Assembly: GCA_963969345.1 (NCBI GenBank)
Contig: OZ017767.1
Coordinates: 9,861,547-9,925,546, forward strand
Direction of reading: 5' to 3'
DNA length: 64,000 nucleotides
Source of the DNA: Turbatrix aceti
Taxonomy: Eukaryota; Nematoda; Chromadorea; Rhabditida; Panagrolaimidae
The notes under the pieces were generated by a model. The model searched no databases and had not been told where the DNA came from. It saw only the letters and a program-made list of their open reading frames with translations. Within the stretch, counting starts at the first letter, position 1. Each line of letters opens with the position of its first letter. The position numbers were made by a program, and so were the translations under genes. Positions 1 through 12,000 of this stretch are shown here, one piece after another.

Positions 1-732
1 TGGTTAATGCTGTAACCGTAGAATTGTATTTACATGAACTTTGATAACAACAATTTTTTGCAAACTCTCTGGTGTATTAAAAAAATAACGACATTAAAAT
101 ATTGCAAACTAACGAGGAACTAATTATTTTTTCTACTTATTTGTAAGCCGGCCTGTATTTGGATCTATCGACATCTTACATCAAACAAAATAAAGCATTG
201 CAAATTTTTTTTCTGTAAACCGTCGATTTGAAAAATTCTTCATTAGTGTCTAAACCAATGAATTGTAAAAGTAAAAATTAGAGAAGCATTTTGAACTTTA
301 TGTTGCCGATGAAGCTCGGAAGAGTTTTATTCCGAAAACTTTTTCCAGAATTTTGTAAACCAAAAATTTTGTATCGAAAATTTGAAAATTTAGATTTTCA
401 TGTCTGGGAACCCACAAGTTTGTCTTTACTCTTTTGAAATCGTAAAATGCGTTGTTGAGCTTTCCACTTTATTTCTAAATCGACAAACTGGCACTTTAAG
501 AAATCCTTTTAGTGCTATTGTTACGCCTATTTTTTTTCTGTGTCCATAACTTTGCATGCAATACATACTAATAAACATGCCATACCTCGTCTGGCTTTCA
601 TAGTACCACACCAACTGAAAATGACTTTGTAAGATGAAATGTTGCACAGGTATACATAGTTTTGATAGAACTATTATAAATTGGGGGTTACTTTGTGAAA
701 CATTTTTTTCCAACAATTATTGGCATTCTGAA
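1..732. other. A/T-rich region, no gene recognised
   Basis: No exon with conserved content was found on either strand. The first ~100 bases resemble the stretch around 4630-4720, just beyond the stop codon of the spermidine-synthase-like gene (shared words such as catgaact and gataac), so this could be the tail of a related duplicated block continuing to the left. That is weak. Confidence 0.4.
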
Positions 733-1656
733 ATGAAAAGCCATTTGCCACTACTTTTGTTTTTCATTTCTTTTGTACGAAGTCAATCTACCTGGGGCTA
801 TGGCCCGGATAATGGTCCGGATACCTGGCCTGGGTTGTGCAATTCTGGTCTTCGACAATCGCCTCTTGATCTTAATCCAGCGAACTATAAAATATCGTGT
901 ATACCTGAGATAATCTTTGTACACTACAACATATCTGGAAATCTGAATTTTGCAAATACCGGTCAAACAAGTTTGTTTTTTAATATTTTGTATTATATGT
1001 ATATCAGTAAATGTTTAATTTCAGTTATGATAACTGGTTTTGAAGATTGGAAACGACAACCGTACATTTACGGTGCCAATCTTTGTTCTACCTATCGATT
1101 GGTTCAATTACACATACATTGGGCACAGAATAATTCAGGTGGAAGTGAGCATACTGTATACAACATTCATCATCCTGTTGAAGTAAGTTCACAAATAGCA
1201 GGGATACATCAAAAACATTTTTTGTTTTATATTTAGATCCACTTTGTGCACATAAAAGGACATTTCACTGAGGAAGAAGCGATAAAGCACTCCGATGGCA
1301 TAGTTGTAGTCAGCGTATTTGCTATCGATTTCCCCGATATAGCACCATTTGAAGAACTTGCCAAATACTTTACCGCAATTAAAAATGTCGGCAGCACTGT
1401 GGAGTTGCAAGATTTCAATATTCTTTCTCTTTTACCGGTAATTCAGTCGTCTTTTTATCGTTATCCAGGATCATTGACTACTCCGCCGTGCAGTGAGGCA
1501 GTTGAGTGGGTCGTTATGTCAGTTCCCATCAGCATCTCTGCCGATCAACTTGCACTTTTACGGGAAATTGAAGGCAATGATGGCAATCCCCAGAGTCATA
1601 ACAATCGACCGATTCAGGAGTTTGAGGGTCGAAATGTTCTCTACCGAATAGGATGA
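733..1656 (+). CDS. alpha-carbonic anhydrase, secreted
   Basis: Three exons: 733-970, 1025-1182 and 1237-1656, 271 residues. The phases agree across both 54-nt introns (gtttgt...ttcag; gtaagt...tttag). The protein starts with a hydrophobic signal peptide (MKSHLPLLLFFISFVRSQS) followed by WGYGPDNGP, the usual entry into the family fold. The zinc site is complete: LHIHW supplies the first two histidines and EIHFVH, made across the second intron, supplies the third. EHTV and the gatekeeper threonine in SLTTPPCSE are also present, so the enzyme should interconvert CO2 and bicarbonate, probably outside the cell or in the secretory lumen. The start at 733 was chosen because the signal peptide begins there; an in-frame ATG at 634 would only add an unlikely leader. 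Length is normal for the family. Confidence 0.93.
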
Positions 1657-2169
1657 CCGATCTTAGATTTGACATCATCTTTGACCCCCCAAACCTTTAA
1701 GTTTATATTTTTAAGTCGATCAACATTTTTCGCAAGTCCCGACTACTTTTGTTATACAAATGTGTAATAACTTTTAATCTTTAGTTTCTTTTCAGATTTG
1801 TTGTACAGTGAAAAAATTTGTTGTTGTCTTATTTGTACCCAAAGTGTGTGCAAATAACATTTTGTAGGCAACATTACTTTGTTTAGCCCTCATTCCCACA
1901 CCCTTTACTGCGTACCCAATGTATGCATTATATAGTATATGTATGTACTTATTGATATTCTTGTTAAATTCATGTCTACAGCCATAAAAACCGATTTACT
2001 GTGATATGAGCGTTTTTTGAAAAGGCACACACACTGTTTTTATGCTAAAGGGATCTGCTCTTAAAACAATTTATGCGCAAAAAAACGAAGTTAATTTTCA
2101 AACAATAAGAACAATTGAAAAACAGATGATTTTTTTAAAAATACCATAATTAAAAGCTGATTCTGAAGT
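1657..2169. other. intergenic, convergent gene ends
   Basis: Spacer between the 3' ends of the carbonic anhydrase (plus) and the first receptor gene (minus). It should hold both 3' UTRs. No coding exon or RNA gene was seen. Confidence 0.5.
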
Positions 2170-3218
2170 TCACATAATTCTGAGCATATCAAACATCTTT
2201 TGTCGAAAAGTGTGAAGAACCAGAAATATGGCAAGAACATCAATAGCGGGGATCCAAGCAAATACAAAATTAGGATGGTTGGTAACAACATAGAAAGTGT
2301 CACTATGAGACAATGGGAAGAAAACATTGAAAATAGGTGGAATTCCGCCGAGTATCAAAGGAACCAAGGCTTGTGCAATTAAAGCACGGTGTATTTCTTT
2401 ATGTATTTTTGCAGCTTGTTGATTATAAATGTTTTCATTTGCTTTATAGTATTTTCTTGTTTTGATAAAGCAATAAATGATTATGAAATTTTCTCCAATT
2501 CTCATTCCTCTTACCACGGAAAGTGCAACATATTGTATCATGTTGTACTAAAACTCATAAAAAATTATTATAAGTTATAGGAAAAATATAAAAAAATCAC
2601 CAACCGATGACCAATACACAGAAATAAAAAAATCATTGGAATTTAGAGATTCAGAAATTCGTTTATATTCGAGAGGACCTGAAGTCGACTTTGTGGCCCA
2701 GTATAAAGTTGCAGAAATAATGGATGCAAAAACTAAACATATACATCCTTGCAAAATACCGTATCGAGTTGTAAATTGCTGGTTGTAGCGAATCTTACGG
2801 TATCGATACACAAAGCCACTAACGATTAACAAATTGTTCAAGTGTTGAATGGCTCCGTAGAGTGGCAACAATATTTGATGTATGGCTTTGGGTAAAGGTA
2901 GGATACTATTTTTTGTCACAACGTACTTTGCGGTATTTAGGTCCACTCGATACTAAACATAAATGAATAATATTATTTTATATAACTTACAAAAAAAAGT
3001 TTCCATACCGGCATCAAAAGTATTTGCAAGATTGAAAACACAATATGAGTAACATGGGTCTGAATAAGAAGCGCATTGTAGCCCTGGATACCGCCGGATT
3101 TAACCCAGTATAACAAAAGTATATTCAGAAATATTCCGATTGTTGATGAAACGCATGAATTAATAGAATTTAGTATCCACAAAGTTTGCATTATACAATG
3201 TGATAATATTATGTACAA
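2170..3218 (-). CDS. serpentine (7TM) chemoreceptor-like protein, copy 1
   Basis: Exons on the minus strand: 3218-2991, 2952-2605 and 2547-2170, 317 residues, all joined in phase 0. Exon 1 gives TM1-TM2 (GIFLNILLLYWVKSGG, then VTHIVFSILQILLMPVW). Exon 2 gives the middle helices with a basic loop (YRYRKIRYNQQFTTRYG). Exon 3 gives the last helices with a HRALIAQALVPLILGGIPP segment and ends FVFAWIPAIDVLAIFLVLH followed by FRQKMFDMLRIM. The Q-x-x-x-P helix and a proline-containing last helix before a basic tail are typical of nematode Str/Srd-type chemoreceptors, but I cannot place the subfamily. A plasma-membrane chemosensory GPCR is an inference from the family. It lies in tandem with a close paralogue immediately to the right. 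Confidence 0.8.
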
Positions 3219-3506
3219 ATATTATTAAAAATTTATGACAATGAAGGTCTATAAATCTGTTATAATTTGATAATAATATTATAATATGTAGAAAAAAACA
3301 GACAATTTAATTGTAGCTATTAAAAATACCGTAAATATTTGGCATTAATTTGATTATCATAATCGTAAATTTAAAAAAATATTTATGCAATTACCTGCGT
3401 GTATTACACGTAAATAAAATAACATCAAATGATAACAAACAAGACATGAATAAAGGTCAAGTCAACGGACAATCGCGTACAAAACTGACGTCTTTTGTTC
3501 AGACAT

Positions 3507-4549
3507 CTACATGATTCTGAGCATTCCAAAGATTTTTTGTCGAAAAGTGTTAACAACCAAAAATATGGCAAGAACATCGAAGGCAGGGATCCACGCAAAT
3601 ATAAAATTAGGATAGTTTGTGACAACATAAATTGTGTTATTCTGAGACAATGGAAAGAAAACATTAAAAAAGGTTGGAATACCGCCAAGTATTAAAGGAA
3701 TCAAGGCTTGTGCAATGAGAGCACGGTTTATTTGTTGGTGAATCTTCGTAGTTTGTTGATTAAAAACGTCTTCATTTGTTTTTAGATATTTCCTGGTCTC
3801 AATAAAACAGTAAATGATTACGACATTTTCAGCAATGCGAACGCCTCTTACTACGGATATTGCAATGTCTGATTCCATGCTTTTCTAGAATCATGACAAA
3901 ATTATAATATAATATGTATTTGTAGCCACAAAAATACGATAACTAACCGATGACCAATATGCAGTTATAAAAAAATTTTCAGATTCAAGAAAATCAGAAA
4001 TTCGTTTAAATTCGAGGGGTCCTGAAGTAGATTTTGTGGCCACGTATAAGGTTGTAGCGATAATACATGCGAAGACAAATGATATGCATAATTGAAAAAT
4101 ACCGTATTTAGTTGTAAATTGTTGGCTATATCGAATCTTACGGTATCGGAATACAAAACCACTAGCAATTAATACGTTGTTAAAGTGCTGTGTGGCATTG
4201 TGTAGTGGCAACATTATTTGATGTACGACTATGGGTAAAGGTAGGATACTATTTTTCGTCACAACGTACTTTGCGGTATTTAGATCCACTCGATACTATA
4301 ATTGATTTTTTTGTTTTACATAACCTACAGAATAATATAGTTCCATACCGGCATCATAAGTGTCTGCAAGATTGAAAACACAATATGAGTAACATGGGTT
4401 TGAATTAAAAGCGCATTGTAACCTTGAATACCGCCAGAATTAACCCAGTATAACAATAGTATGTTCAGAAATATTCCGATAGTTGATGCAACACATGAAT
4501 TAATCAAATTCATCATCCAGAGAATTTGCATTGTTTGGATAAGAAACAA
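3507..4549 (-). CDS. serpentine (7TM) chemoreceptor-like protein, copy 2 (possibly defective)
   Basis: Tandem paralogue of the gene at 2170-3218 with the same three-exon layout. Exons 2 (4295-3948) and 3 (3884-3507) have exactly the same lengths (348 and 378 nt) as in copy 1. Exon 1 begins at 4549 (or the ATG at 4531) and reads through TM1-TM2 to MMPVWNYII. Here the copies differ: the position equivalent to the phase-0 donor of copy 1 sits after two extra bases, so splicing there would shift the frame, and the phase-0 alternative runs into a TAG. An upstream GT at the VW codons (ccg|gtatgg) would keep the frame but drop about four residues. The gene may therefore use a different donor or be a young pseudogene. 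The shared sequence elsewhere is well conserved. Confidence 0.7.
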
Positions 4550-4711
4550 GAGTTACATATAAAGTAGTGACAATCTAACACCAACAATCTAGCAATTTTA
4601 AAAATGTGGTAATAATTTAAATAATCGTTATAAGCGTAAAAGTTTTATTTGCATGAACTGTTATGATAACATTTTTTTTGCTAATTCCTCCGGGTATTCA
4701 AAAAATATTTT

Positions 4712-6056
4712 TTATTTATTGTCTGACTCAATAGTTTGCATCACATTAATATTATATAATGTATCATGTGATGTCTGCCTACCTCTGTTTATTTTTTTTA
4801 ATAAAAATTCGATAATCGCCTTGTTCTTTACTTCTTGTGTAGGGTCCACATTTGTGAAAATGACTAAAGCACGTGTTTCTTTAAAATTCTGCAACGTCGA
4901 AAAAAAATTGAAAAAAAATTTCTTGTTTAGCGTTTCGTAAAACTGCAAAAACATTGTAAAAAACTGTTAAAAAAACATAAATATAAAAACTGTGTAGAAA
5001 ACAGATGACTAACCTCATCAAAAAGAGGTTCTCTGTTTTCGATGTACATTACGCAGAGAACGCCCTTTGGCTTCAAATTCTGTTTTATGCTTTCAACGAT
5101 TTTGGATGCGTTTTCTGAACGGTGTAAAAATTTGTCGTTTTTGGCGATGAAACTCGCAATGTCGTCCATAATAATTAAATCAAATTCTAAAAAAATTACG
5201 TTTTTATTAAAAATTACGTTCTGTGTTTTTACAAACTCTCCTGGTTCGTTTTTAAAAACTCGATGCCGTCTTGGACGATAACCTGCGATGTAGCATCGTC
5301 AGCTGGCACCCCAAACCAACGATGGGTGGCCAGCACAATTAGCTTATTCGACTCAACTGTAACGATGCGAGGCCGTCGGGAGGGGGGAAGGGTGGCGAGG
5401 TAGGCGTGAATCTGTCCACCGTTCAACCCGAAGTTCAGGATAGATATTTTGGGATCTTCGAGAAAGGGTAATGTTCCCATCATCAGCAGCGGTGCAGCAA
5501 GAAGCGCGCTAAATAAATATTAATTTTATGTATAATTTATGTCAAATTCAACAACCTTTATTGGGTAGCATCACTTACCCGGAAATACCTTGCGGGAAGC
5601 TTTTAACGTTAACTTCACCATTAACAATGTCAGACTCGGTTATTATTAAATTATTATCTCCTCGTTTTTGCAGAGTTCGCTTTTGGGGCCTAAATTGTAT
5701 CTAGGAGGTCGTTAACAGTGTTGTCGGATACCAAAACCAAAACCAGTCAGCTAAATATCAGTTGTGTCAACTTACGTATCAAAAACGTCGAAACACTCCA
5801 TCTGGATGTCGCTGCAGAAGGACTCGCGCAGCATTCTCCCCTTCTTGACGATGATGCGCTTGGGTGGGCTTTCGCCCGAGAAAAACCTTGTTACCTAAAA
5901 CAATTTCAAAACATCATAGAAAATCGATCTATAATATTTACATACAAAATATGTACAAACCAGGTAAAACAGAACGCCTCCGGTGACAAGCAGCACAAGA
6001 CTTCTTTGTCGCAATATTCCACGGATTTTAATTTCAAATACTATTATATTTCTCAT
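4712..6056 (-). CDS. membrane-anchored spermidine-synthase-like (methyltransferase-fold) protein
   Basis: Six exons: 6056-5961, 5894-5776, 5689-5579, 5508-5237, 5186-5014 and 4942-4712. All phases agree, giving 333 residues. Residues ~12-33 form a basic-then-hydrophobic type II signal anchor (RQRSLVLLVTGGVLFYL). The core has the order of a SAM-dependent methyltransferase or spermidine-synthase fold: ISILNFGLNGGQIHAYL (glycine loop), VTVESN (acidic end of strand 2), VIVQDGIEFL and then FDLIIMDD (strand 4). The glycine loop is NFGLNGG rather than a classical GxGxG, so cofactor or substrate may differ. Aminopropyl- or methyltransferase activity is not shown by the sequence. It is convergent in strand with the receptor genes but not obviously related in function. 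Confidence 0.72.
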
Positions 6057-6857
6057 GCTTTCTCATTGATAAACTGCGATAAATATAATATTTTGATACA
6101 CCATTTGTAACCTAATCCCTGTACTAATGTACAGAATTTTTGGTTTTGCTCAATTTCTAGTGTACATATTAGTTTTGGTGAAAAACATTTGTCCACGAAA
6201 TTTTGCCGCACCCTGTATGTATTATTGAATTGAATTTAAAACTTTCATTGAACAGTCAACAGAATCAAACGACAAAACCATATGAACACCTTTCATATGA
6301 TTTTTTATTGCTTACATATTGCTTAGCCTGCTGGACTTTAGCCGATGAAAAAAAAATTAAGACAATTTGGCTCGTTTAGGCCACAAAAAAACGATAATAC
6401 GTTTTTTTAAATATCTATCATAAATATTTTTAGTTTTGAGGCACCCCCGTTGTTATGTTTTATTTTATTTATTTATTTCACCATTACTCAGTGGTTAGTT
6501 ATCATTAGACCAGATGTTAGGAGGCACAAATGATGTCCACGTAGGTGTAAATGTCTCGATTCGTTTTGGGCGCGATTTCTTCTTCCCATCGTTGCTGTGG
6601 TCTGCCGTTGTTATGTATATAGTTTTTATTCAACTAAAAAAATTTGAAACAAAAAACTCATCGAAATACACATTCATCAAATTTTGAAGAAACATAAAAA
6701 AAACGAGTCACTCAACTTTGGCAAACCGCGACGAACGGACTCATGCAAAAATAATTTTTGGCGCGCAATTTTATATTCTTTTCCAGCTTTTTACTCATGT
6801 CATTTTTCTGATTGTCAAAATAAATAGTTTCTGTGTCGTACTTATTTATCTCCTACT
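6057..6857. other. intergenic, divergent promoters
   Basis: Spacer between the divergently transcribed spermidine-synthase-like gene and the ESCO gene, so it should contain both promoters. It holds a short (ttta)n tract near 6462-6479. No exon or RNA gene was seen. Confidence 0.5.
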
Positions 6858-8593
6858 ATGTCGACGCTGCCAGGCGCAGTTCAGAAGCCCATAACGGACT
6901 ACTTTGCGCCTTCTGGCTCGGAAATGGGCATCGCGTTTAATCCCGAGCTCTCGAGCACGCCGAAAGTCGAGCTCTCGCGGGTGATGAAGCAGCCTATCGC
7001 CACGCCATCTGTCTTTCAAACCCCCACTGCTTGTCTGCCGATTGGAAAGGCAAGATTTCCGGGACAGGTTAGAAAACCGACCCTGAAGCCTGAAAACGAT
7101 CCAAAACAACTCGTACTCGATGCTGGACAATCTAAAATCGGTGTCATTAACTGTGAAGAGGTATTTTTACTGTTTTATTGTTTTTCAAGGTTTCATGAAT
7201 TTTTTTCAGTGCGGAATGATTTATTCCTGCGAAGTCCAGAAAGACGTCCGTGCCCATGATGAGTTCCACAATCGGTTTTCGGGTTGTAAGAATTTTATGG
7301 TAGAAAAGAGGAGCTTCAACAGTTGGCATTCGAAGCACAAGCGAGAAATTGTCGTCAACAACTGTCCGGGAACGTATTTCCGTATACGGCGCAAGGAAAA
7401 GTCGTCGCTGGTTACCAAACTTGATTTGTTGGTCAAGGTTGGTTGGAAAAAACAAAAATATAACGTAAAAGTAAAAAAAACGTTCATTTACGATCACATT
7501 TACGGGTTCGCTGCAGGATTTTTGAAGCTGTGCGATTAGATCGTTGCTTTTATACTGTAGTTTGGCGTTCAACATGTTATCTTTTGTAGGAAAGCGTAAT
7601 ACTGAAAAGTGGTGTTTTTCGTTTGGAGATACAGTATAAAAGCTCATTTACGATCATTTGATTTTTCGCTTCAGGATTTTCGATCTTACTCTTATACTGT
7701 GGTTTATCATTCAACATGTTACTTTTCATACATTCTTACGATATTTTTTTGTAAAAAAACGTCTTTATGACTTTTTCGGCCTAAAACTGTTTTTATGCAT
7801 TTTCATTCTTTTCTCTTTCCAGGACATCATCGACACCCAACTCGGCATCTGCTCGGACGTTCCTGTCTGGTGTGACGACAAAAACGACCAGATGTACCTC
7901 GTCTTCGTCACCGACCCCTCCCCACCGACGTTTCCAAAACACATGATCGCGGCTGTCGTCTCGGGAGAACGCGTTTGCAATGTCAAGGTCTTGCCCGTGG
8001 GCAAGGTCTTTGTCGATCAAGCTTTTGTCGCAGTCGAAAGGCTCTGGGTTCATCCAAAGTTTCGGCTACGCGGAATTGCAACCAGACTGTTGGACACCCT
8101 TCGTCGGTACTATTCTACCTCTGCTGGCGCGCTGACGAGGAGTCGTGTCGCGTTCTCGGAACCCACACCTTCCGGCGTGGAATTCGCAAGGAAGTATCTC
8201 GACGCGAAGGGGTACCACATGGTCACGTGCAGCGAGGACGAGGCTAAGACGGCTCCGAAGATGCCGCCTCCGCTTTCTTCAGGGGTTACTTACGAGTTGA
8301 AAAGCCCATTGACGCTTGTTGTGAAGTTCAAAAACGCTCCAAAATCAGTTCAAGAGACTGAAATCGTGCCGAGACCTGCTGAAATCAATCCAACTGATCA
8401 AATCGTGTCGGAACCGGTTTCTAAGCCTGTCAAAGTGAATTCCCAGCTCAAGGACAAGAATCTCGAGATCGAAGCTGACAGCGAAGACGAGAACGACGCC
8501 GGGAATGTCGAAAAAGAGAAAGAAAGGGCCAAAACTCCTCCTCCGCCTCGCCGGGCGCTGAAGCGGAAACGCGTATATTCTCCGACAGCTTGA
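6858..8593 (+). CDS. cohesin N-acetyltransferase (ESCO/Eco1 family)
   Basis: Exons 6858-7160, 7210-7437 and 7823-8593 join in phase 0 and give 433 residues. Residues 9-16 (QKPITDYF) match a PCNA-interacting PIP box. The Eco1-type zinc finger follows (C-E-E-C across intron 1, then GMIYS...VRAHDEFHNRF), then a linker and the GNAT domain. In the GNAT domain AVERLWVHPKFRLRGIATRLLD is the acetyl-CoA-binding segment and RVAFSEPTPSGVEFARKYL is the family's C-terminal signature. Eco1/ESCO acetylates SMC3 lysines during S phase to establish sister-chromatid cohesion. Unusually for the family, about 110 residues follow the domain, acidic then basic (DSEDENDAG... PPPRRALKRKRVYSPTA), with a probable nuclear localisation signal. 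The 385-nt second intron contains an internal imperfect direct repeat. Confidence 0.92.
7484..7732 (+). repeat. imperfect direct repeat inside ESCO intron 2
   Basis: Two related blocks, about 7484-7590 and 7640-7732, share in order a catttacgatca word, a cgctNcaggatttt word and a tatactgt-gtttNNNNttcaacatgtta word. They look like a diverged segmental duplication that lengthened the intron. Neither copy is coding. Confidence 0.5.
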
Positions 8594-9019
8594 GAAGACT
8601 CTTCAAGAAGATTGACACCACTCAAACAAACAACAAAAAAGGTGACCGACCATAAATGAGTTGGACGCCACGTTTTCGTTTTTTTTTCACAAGTTTTTTC
8701 AAATTTCAACCCTTCAGTACTCCCGACGCGAAATTGCATTTTAGTCATGATGTGGATTATAAGTTTTCTCTCTTTTTTATCTGTTCTGCGACATGCTTGA
8801 TATTTTTATGGTCTTCTTCTCTCAGCATTGATCCATCCCCTCGTACTTTTGTTTGTCGAGAGATTCGTATTATCCCAATGACGAGTTGTTATAGTACTCG
8901 CTTATGTATGAAACGTGTAATTGACAACAGTGCCGTTCTGTTGTAACTCGCGCCGAATAAACGTCGTAGCTTTATTTCCTCCCTCTCCTCAACTGGATAT
9001 TGATTGACAAAAAAAAGGG
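8594..9019. other. short spacer between ESCO and VPS54 genes
   Basis: The two genes are on the same strand 426 bases apart, close enough for an operon but without a convincing spliced-leader acceptor in front of the VPS54 start. No other feature was seen. Confidence 0.4.
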
Positions 9020-12000
9020 ATGAGGAAGAGTCCGCAGTCGGGTAGCAGAGGAGCTCCAGAGCCTGCGCTTCGTGGATTTGCCCGTCTACCGAAGGCGGCA
9101 GGTGAACCACCGACCCGGAAAGGACACAAATGCAAAATATGCAGGCCAAAACTGTTATTTGCAAATGTTGAAGGCTTTGTGGGGCATCTAAGAGATCAGC
9201 ATTGCATCCGTGAAGGTGGATCATTCGTTTGCACGTAAGTTATTGTGTTTGGAATCAAAAAATGGGGGTTTTATAAAATTTTTGAGGTTAAAAATACGAA
9301 AATTTTGCTTACGGTCAGATCTTTGTGAATAACATGTTTTGTCGTTTTATCGTTACGCACAAAATTTTTATGACGAAAAGTAATATAAAACGGTCAAAAA
9401 GGTGTTATCGTTATCGATATCGATATCGTAAAAAAAAGTGTTACTCGGGTAACAAAATTTACGAATTTTTGAGCCTACGTTTTTATTCTGTTAAAATTTT
9501 TGTTTTCAAAACGATAAAATTTTACAGGTATGGTGAAAACGGTGTATGCCAAACGCTACCCGTCGAAGGCGTATCAGATGCCGACTACGATTCTCATGTC
9601 AAAAAATGCCATCTCATTTTCCGCGATAACAACAAGAGTAAGCTTCAAAGTGAGTTTCTTTATACTTTTGCGCCACGAAATGGGGAATAATAGGCTAAAT
9701 ATCGTAGTAACATCAATTTGAACCAAAAATCGGGCGCTATGGAATGATAATCACAATTTTGAACTAAAAAATAATGAAATAACGGTGAAAACTGATTTTT
9801 TTGCTCAAAAGGAAAAAAAGAACGTAATCAAGATACGTAGCGTAGATTACGATATTTTACTGAACAAAAAAGAACTTTACTGTTTTGATTTTCTTGACAC
9901 GAAATTTTTTTGACCATTATTTTTCTTGATTCATTCTGTTTTTCCTCATTATTATGTATGCTGTATCTATTACGATGCCTTGATTCAATTTCAGGCGGTT
10001 CCACGGACTTGGTCGATTACAAAAAGCATTCACAAGCCCAAACACAGGGACAACGTCTCTCCGATTCGTTGTCAACCACGTCACCGTCTTTTACAGTCTA
10101 CAGGTGCAGTCTTCATTTTTCCTCCCCAATGAAATCTAACTATTTGTGTGGGGCTTTCAGCTTCACTCAGAATCTCTCATCCGTCTTGTCGGATCCGACC
10201 CGGTCAAAGACAGAGACGTCGTCATTTTTCATCCGACACTGGGGCGATTCTTTTGTTCCGGCATCCCACATACCCCCGGCATCGACGATTCCGAGGATTA
10301 CGCTGGACCACTTTCGGCACTACGTGTCGACGACCGCGAAGAAGCATCGACAGTATCTCAAAGCGAGGAAGGCACTGAGAAAAACCCTGGCAAGGCATCA
10401 CGAAGAAGCTGCCGTCGAGCGGGCTGAGCTCCCTGAAATCTTCCTGGATGCTGAGTTTAGCATACTCCAGCCCAAGTATTTCAATGCAATCTTTCTCGAA
10501 CCCCTGCCGGGTGAAGAGGATGCCCTCATTTCGACGGCTGAGACGGCGAGGGCCGCTAAGAATGAAGGAGGCGGGGGCGGCAATGTGTCCAGGACCGAGA
10601 GTCTCACTTCTATAAATTCTACTTTCAGTTTACAGGTTTGTGAAGAAAAATATCAAAAATTAGGATTAAAAATGGGCAAAAAGTAATTTTATGATAAAAT
10701 TTGACCGTAAAATGTTACTTTTTTTGATGGCCTAAAATTTGACGTAACTTTTTTGACGATCAATTTTGCATTAATGCCGTAACGTGCATCAATTTATCGT
10801 TACTCACAAAATTATGACGACCGGAAGTAATAAAAATCGCCTCGACACTTTTTTTACGATAAAATTAGTCAAAAAACTATGTTAGGCTAAAAATCACCTT
10901 AAAAAAAGAATTTTTTGTAGTCTAGAAACTAAAATTATTTTTCTTACGATAAAATTCTCGTAAATACCGTAAAATGGACAAAAAACGATTTTAGGCTAAA
11001 AATTGATCGTAAAATGTTACTTTTTTGTTTCCCTAAAAATATTACTTTTTTTACGATGAACTGTTTTTCGCGAATACATCTTTTTGACCATTTTGTATTA
11101 CTCTTCGTTGTAAGAGTTTTGTGCATTCCGATCAAATGAACGCAAAAACATGTTACCTCAAAAATCTGACCGTGTGCGAATTTTTTGGGTTTTATAATTC
11201 AAAATTTATATATTTTAGCACGTAGCCCCTCCAGACGTCCTTTCCGGTCGCAGCTTCCGTCCCTACCAAACTCTCAACATCAAACTGGAGTACTTTGACG
11301 ACGTCGTCGGTTCTCTCCTTAACCGTCAACTGGAATCGAAAGGCGAAGACTTCTGGAAGACTGTCAATTCGTATACGACCCTCCAGGAGGACCTTGAAGA
11401 AGCGTTGTCCCACGTCCGACTCCTCCGAAGCAGCCTGGCCTGCGCGGATAAGAATATCGTCGAACAGGCCTGCCGGGCTGTGAGAATCCACCAAGCCCGG
11501 GTCAACAAAGCAGCGCTCCTCGAAAGGCTACAGGATATCGCCTGTCTCCGGGACGCCCAGGCGACGGTCCAGGTGCTGCTCAATCAAAATGACTTTCTCA
11601 AGGCGCTGGAATGCATTGAAATGGCCAGAGACGTGCTGGACAGCGATCTGACGGGTGTCGTGTGCTTCCGGCATCTTGGAACCCAGCTCGATGAACTGCA
11701 CAAAGTTATTGGACGAATGCTGGAGGAGGAATTCGTTGGACTCATTCAGAAGGAATTTGCCAAACCTGTCGAGGTGGAAAGCGATGTTTCGTTCCAGGAA
11801 GCTCAGCTACCGCCCGTCATCCATGGATTGCTGAGGTGCGGAGAGTACAGGTTTTTGCAGGTCCTCAGACACGAAATTGTGGAGGCTGTCAGCAATTCTA
11901 TTCGGCAGGTGAGCTTTTTTTCGGGGCGATCACCGATAAAAATGGAATTTATGATTATTTTTCGACAAAAAAAGGAATAAAACGTAAAAATATAAAATTT

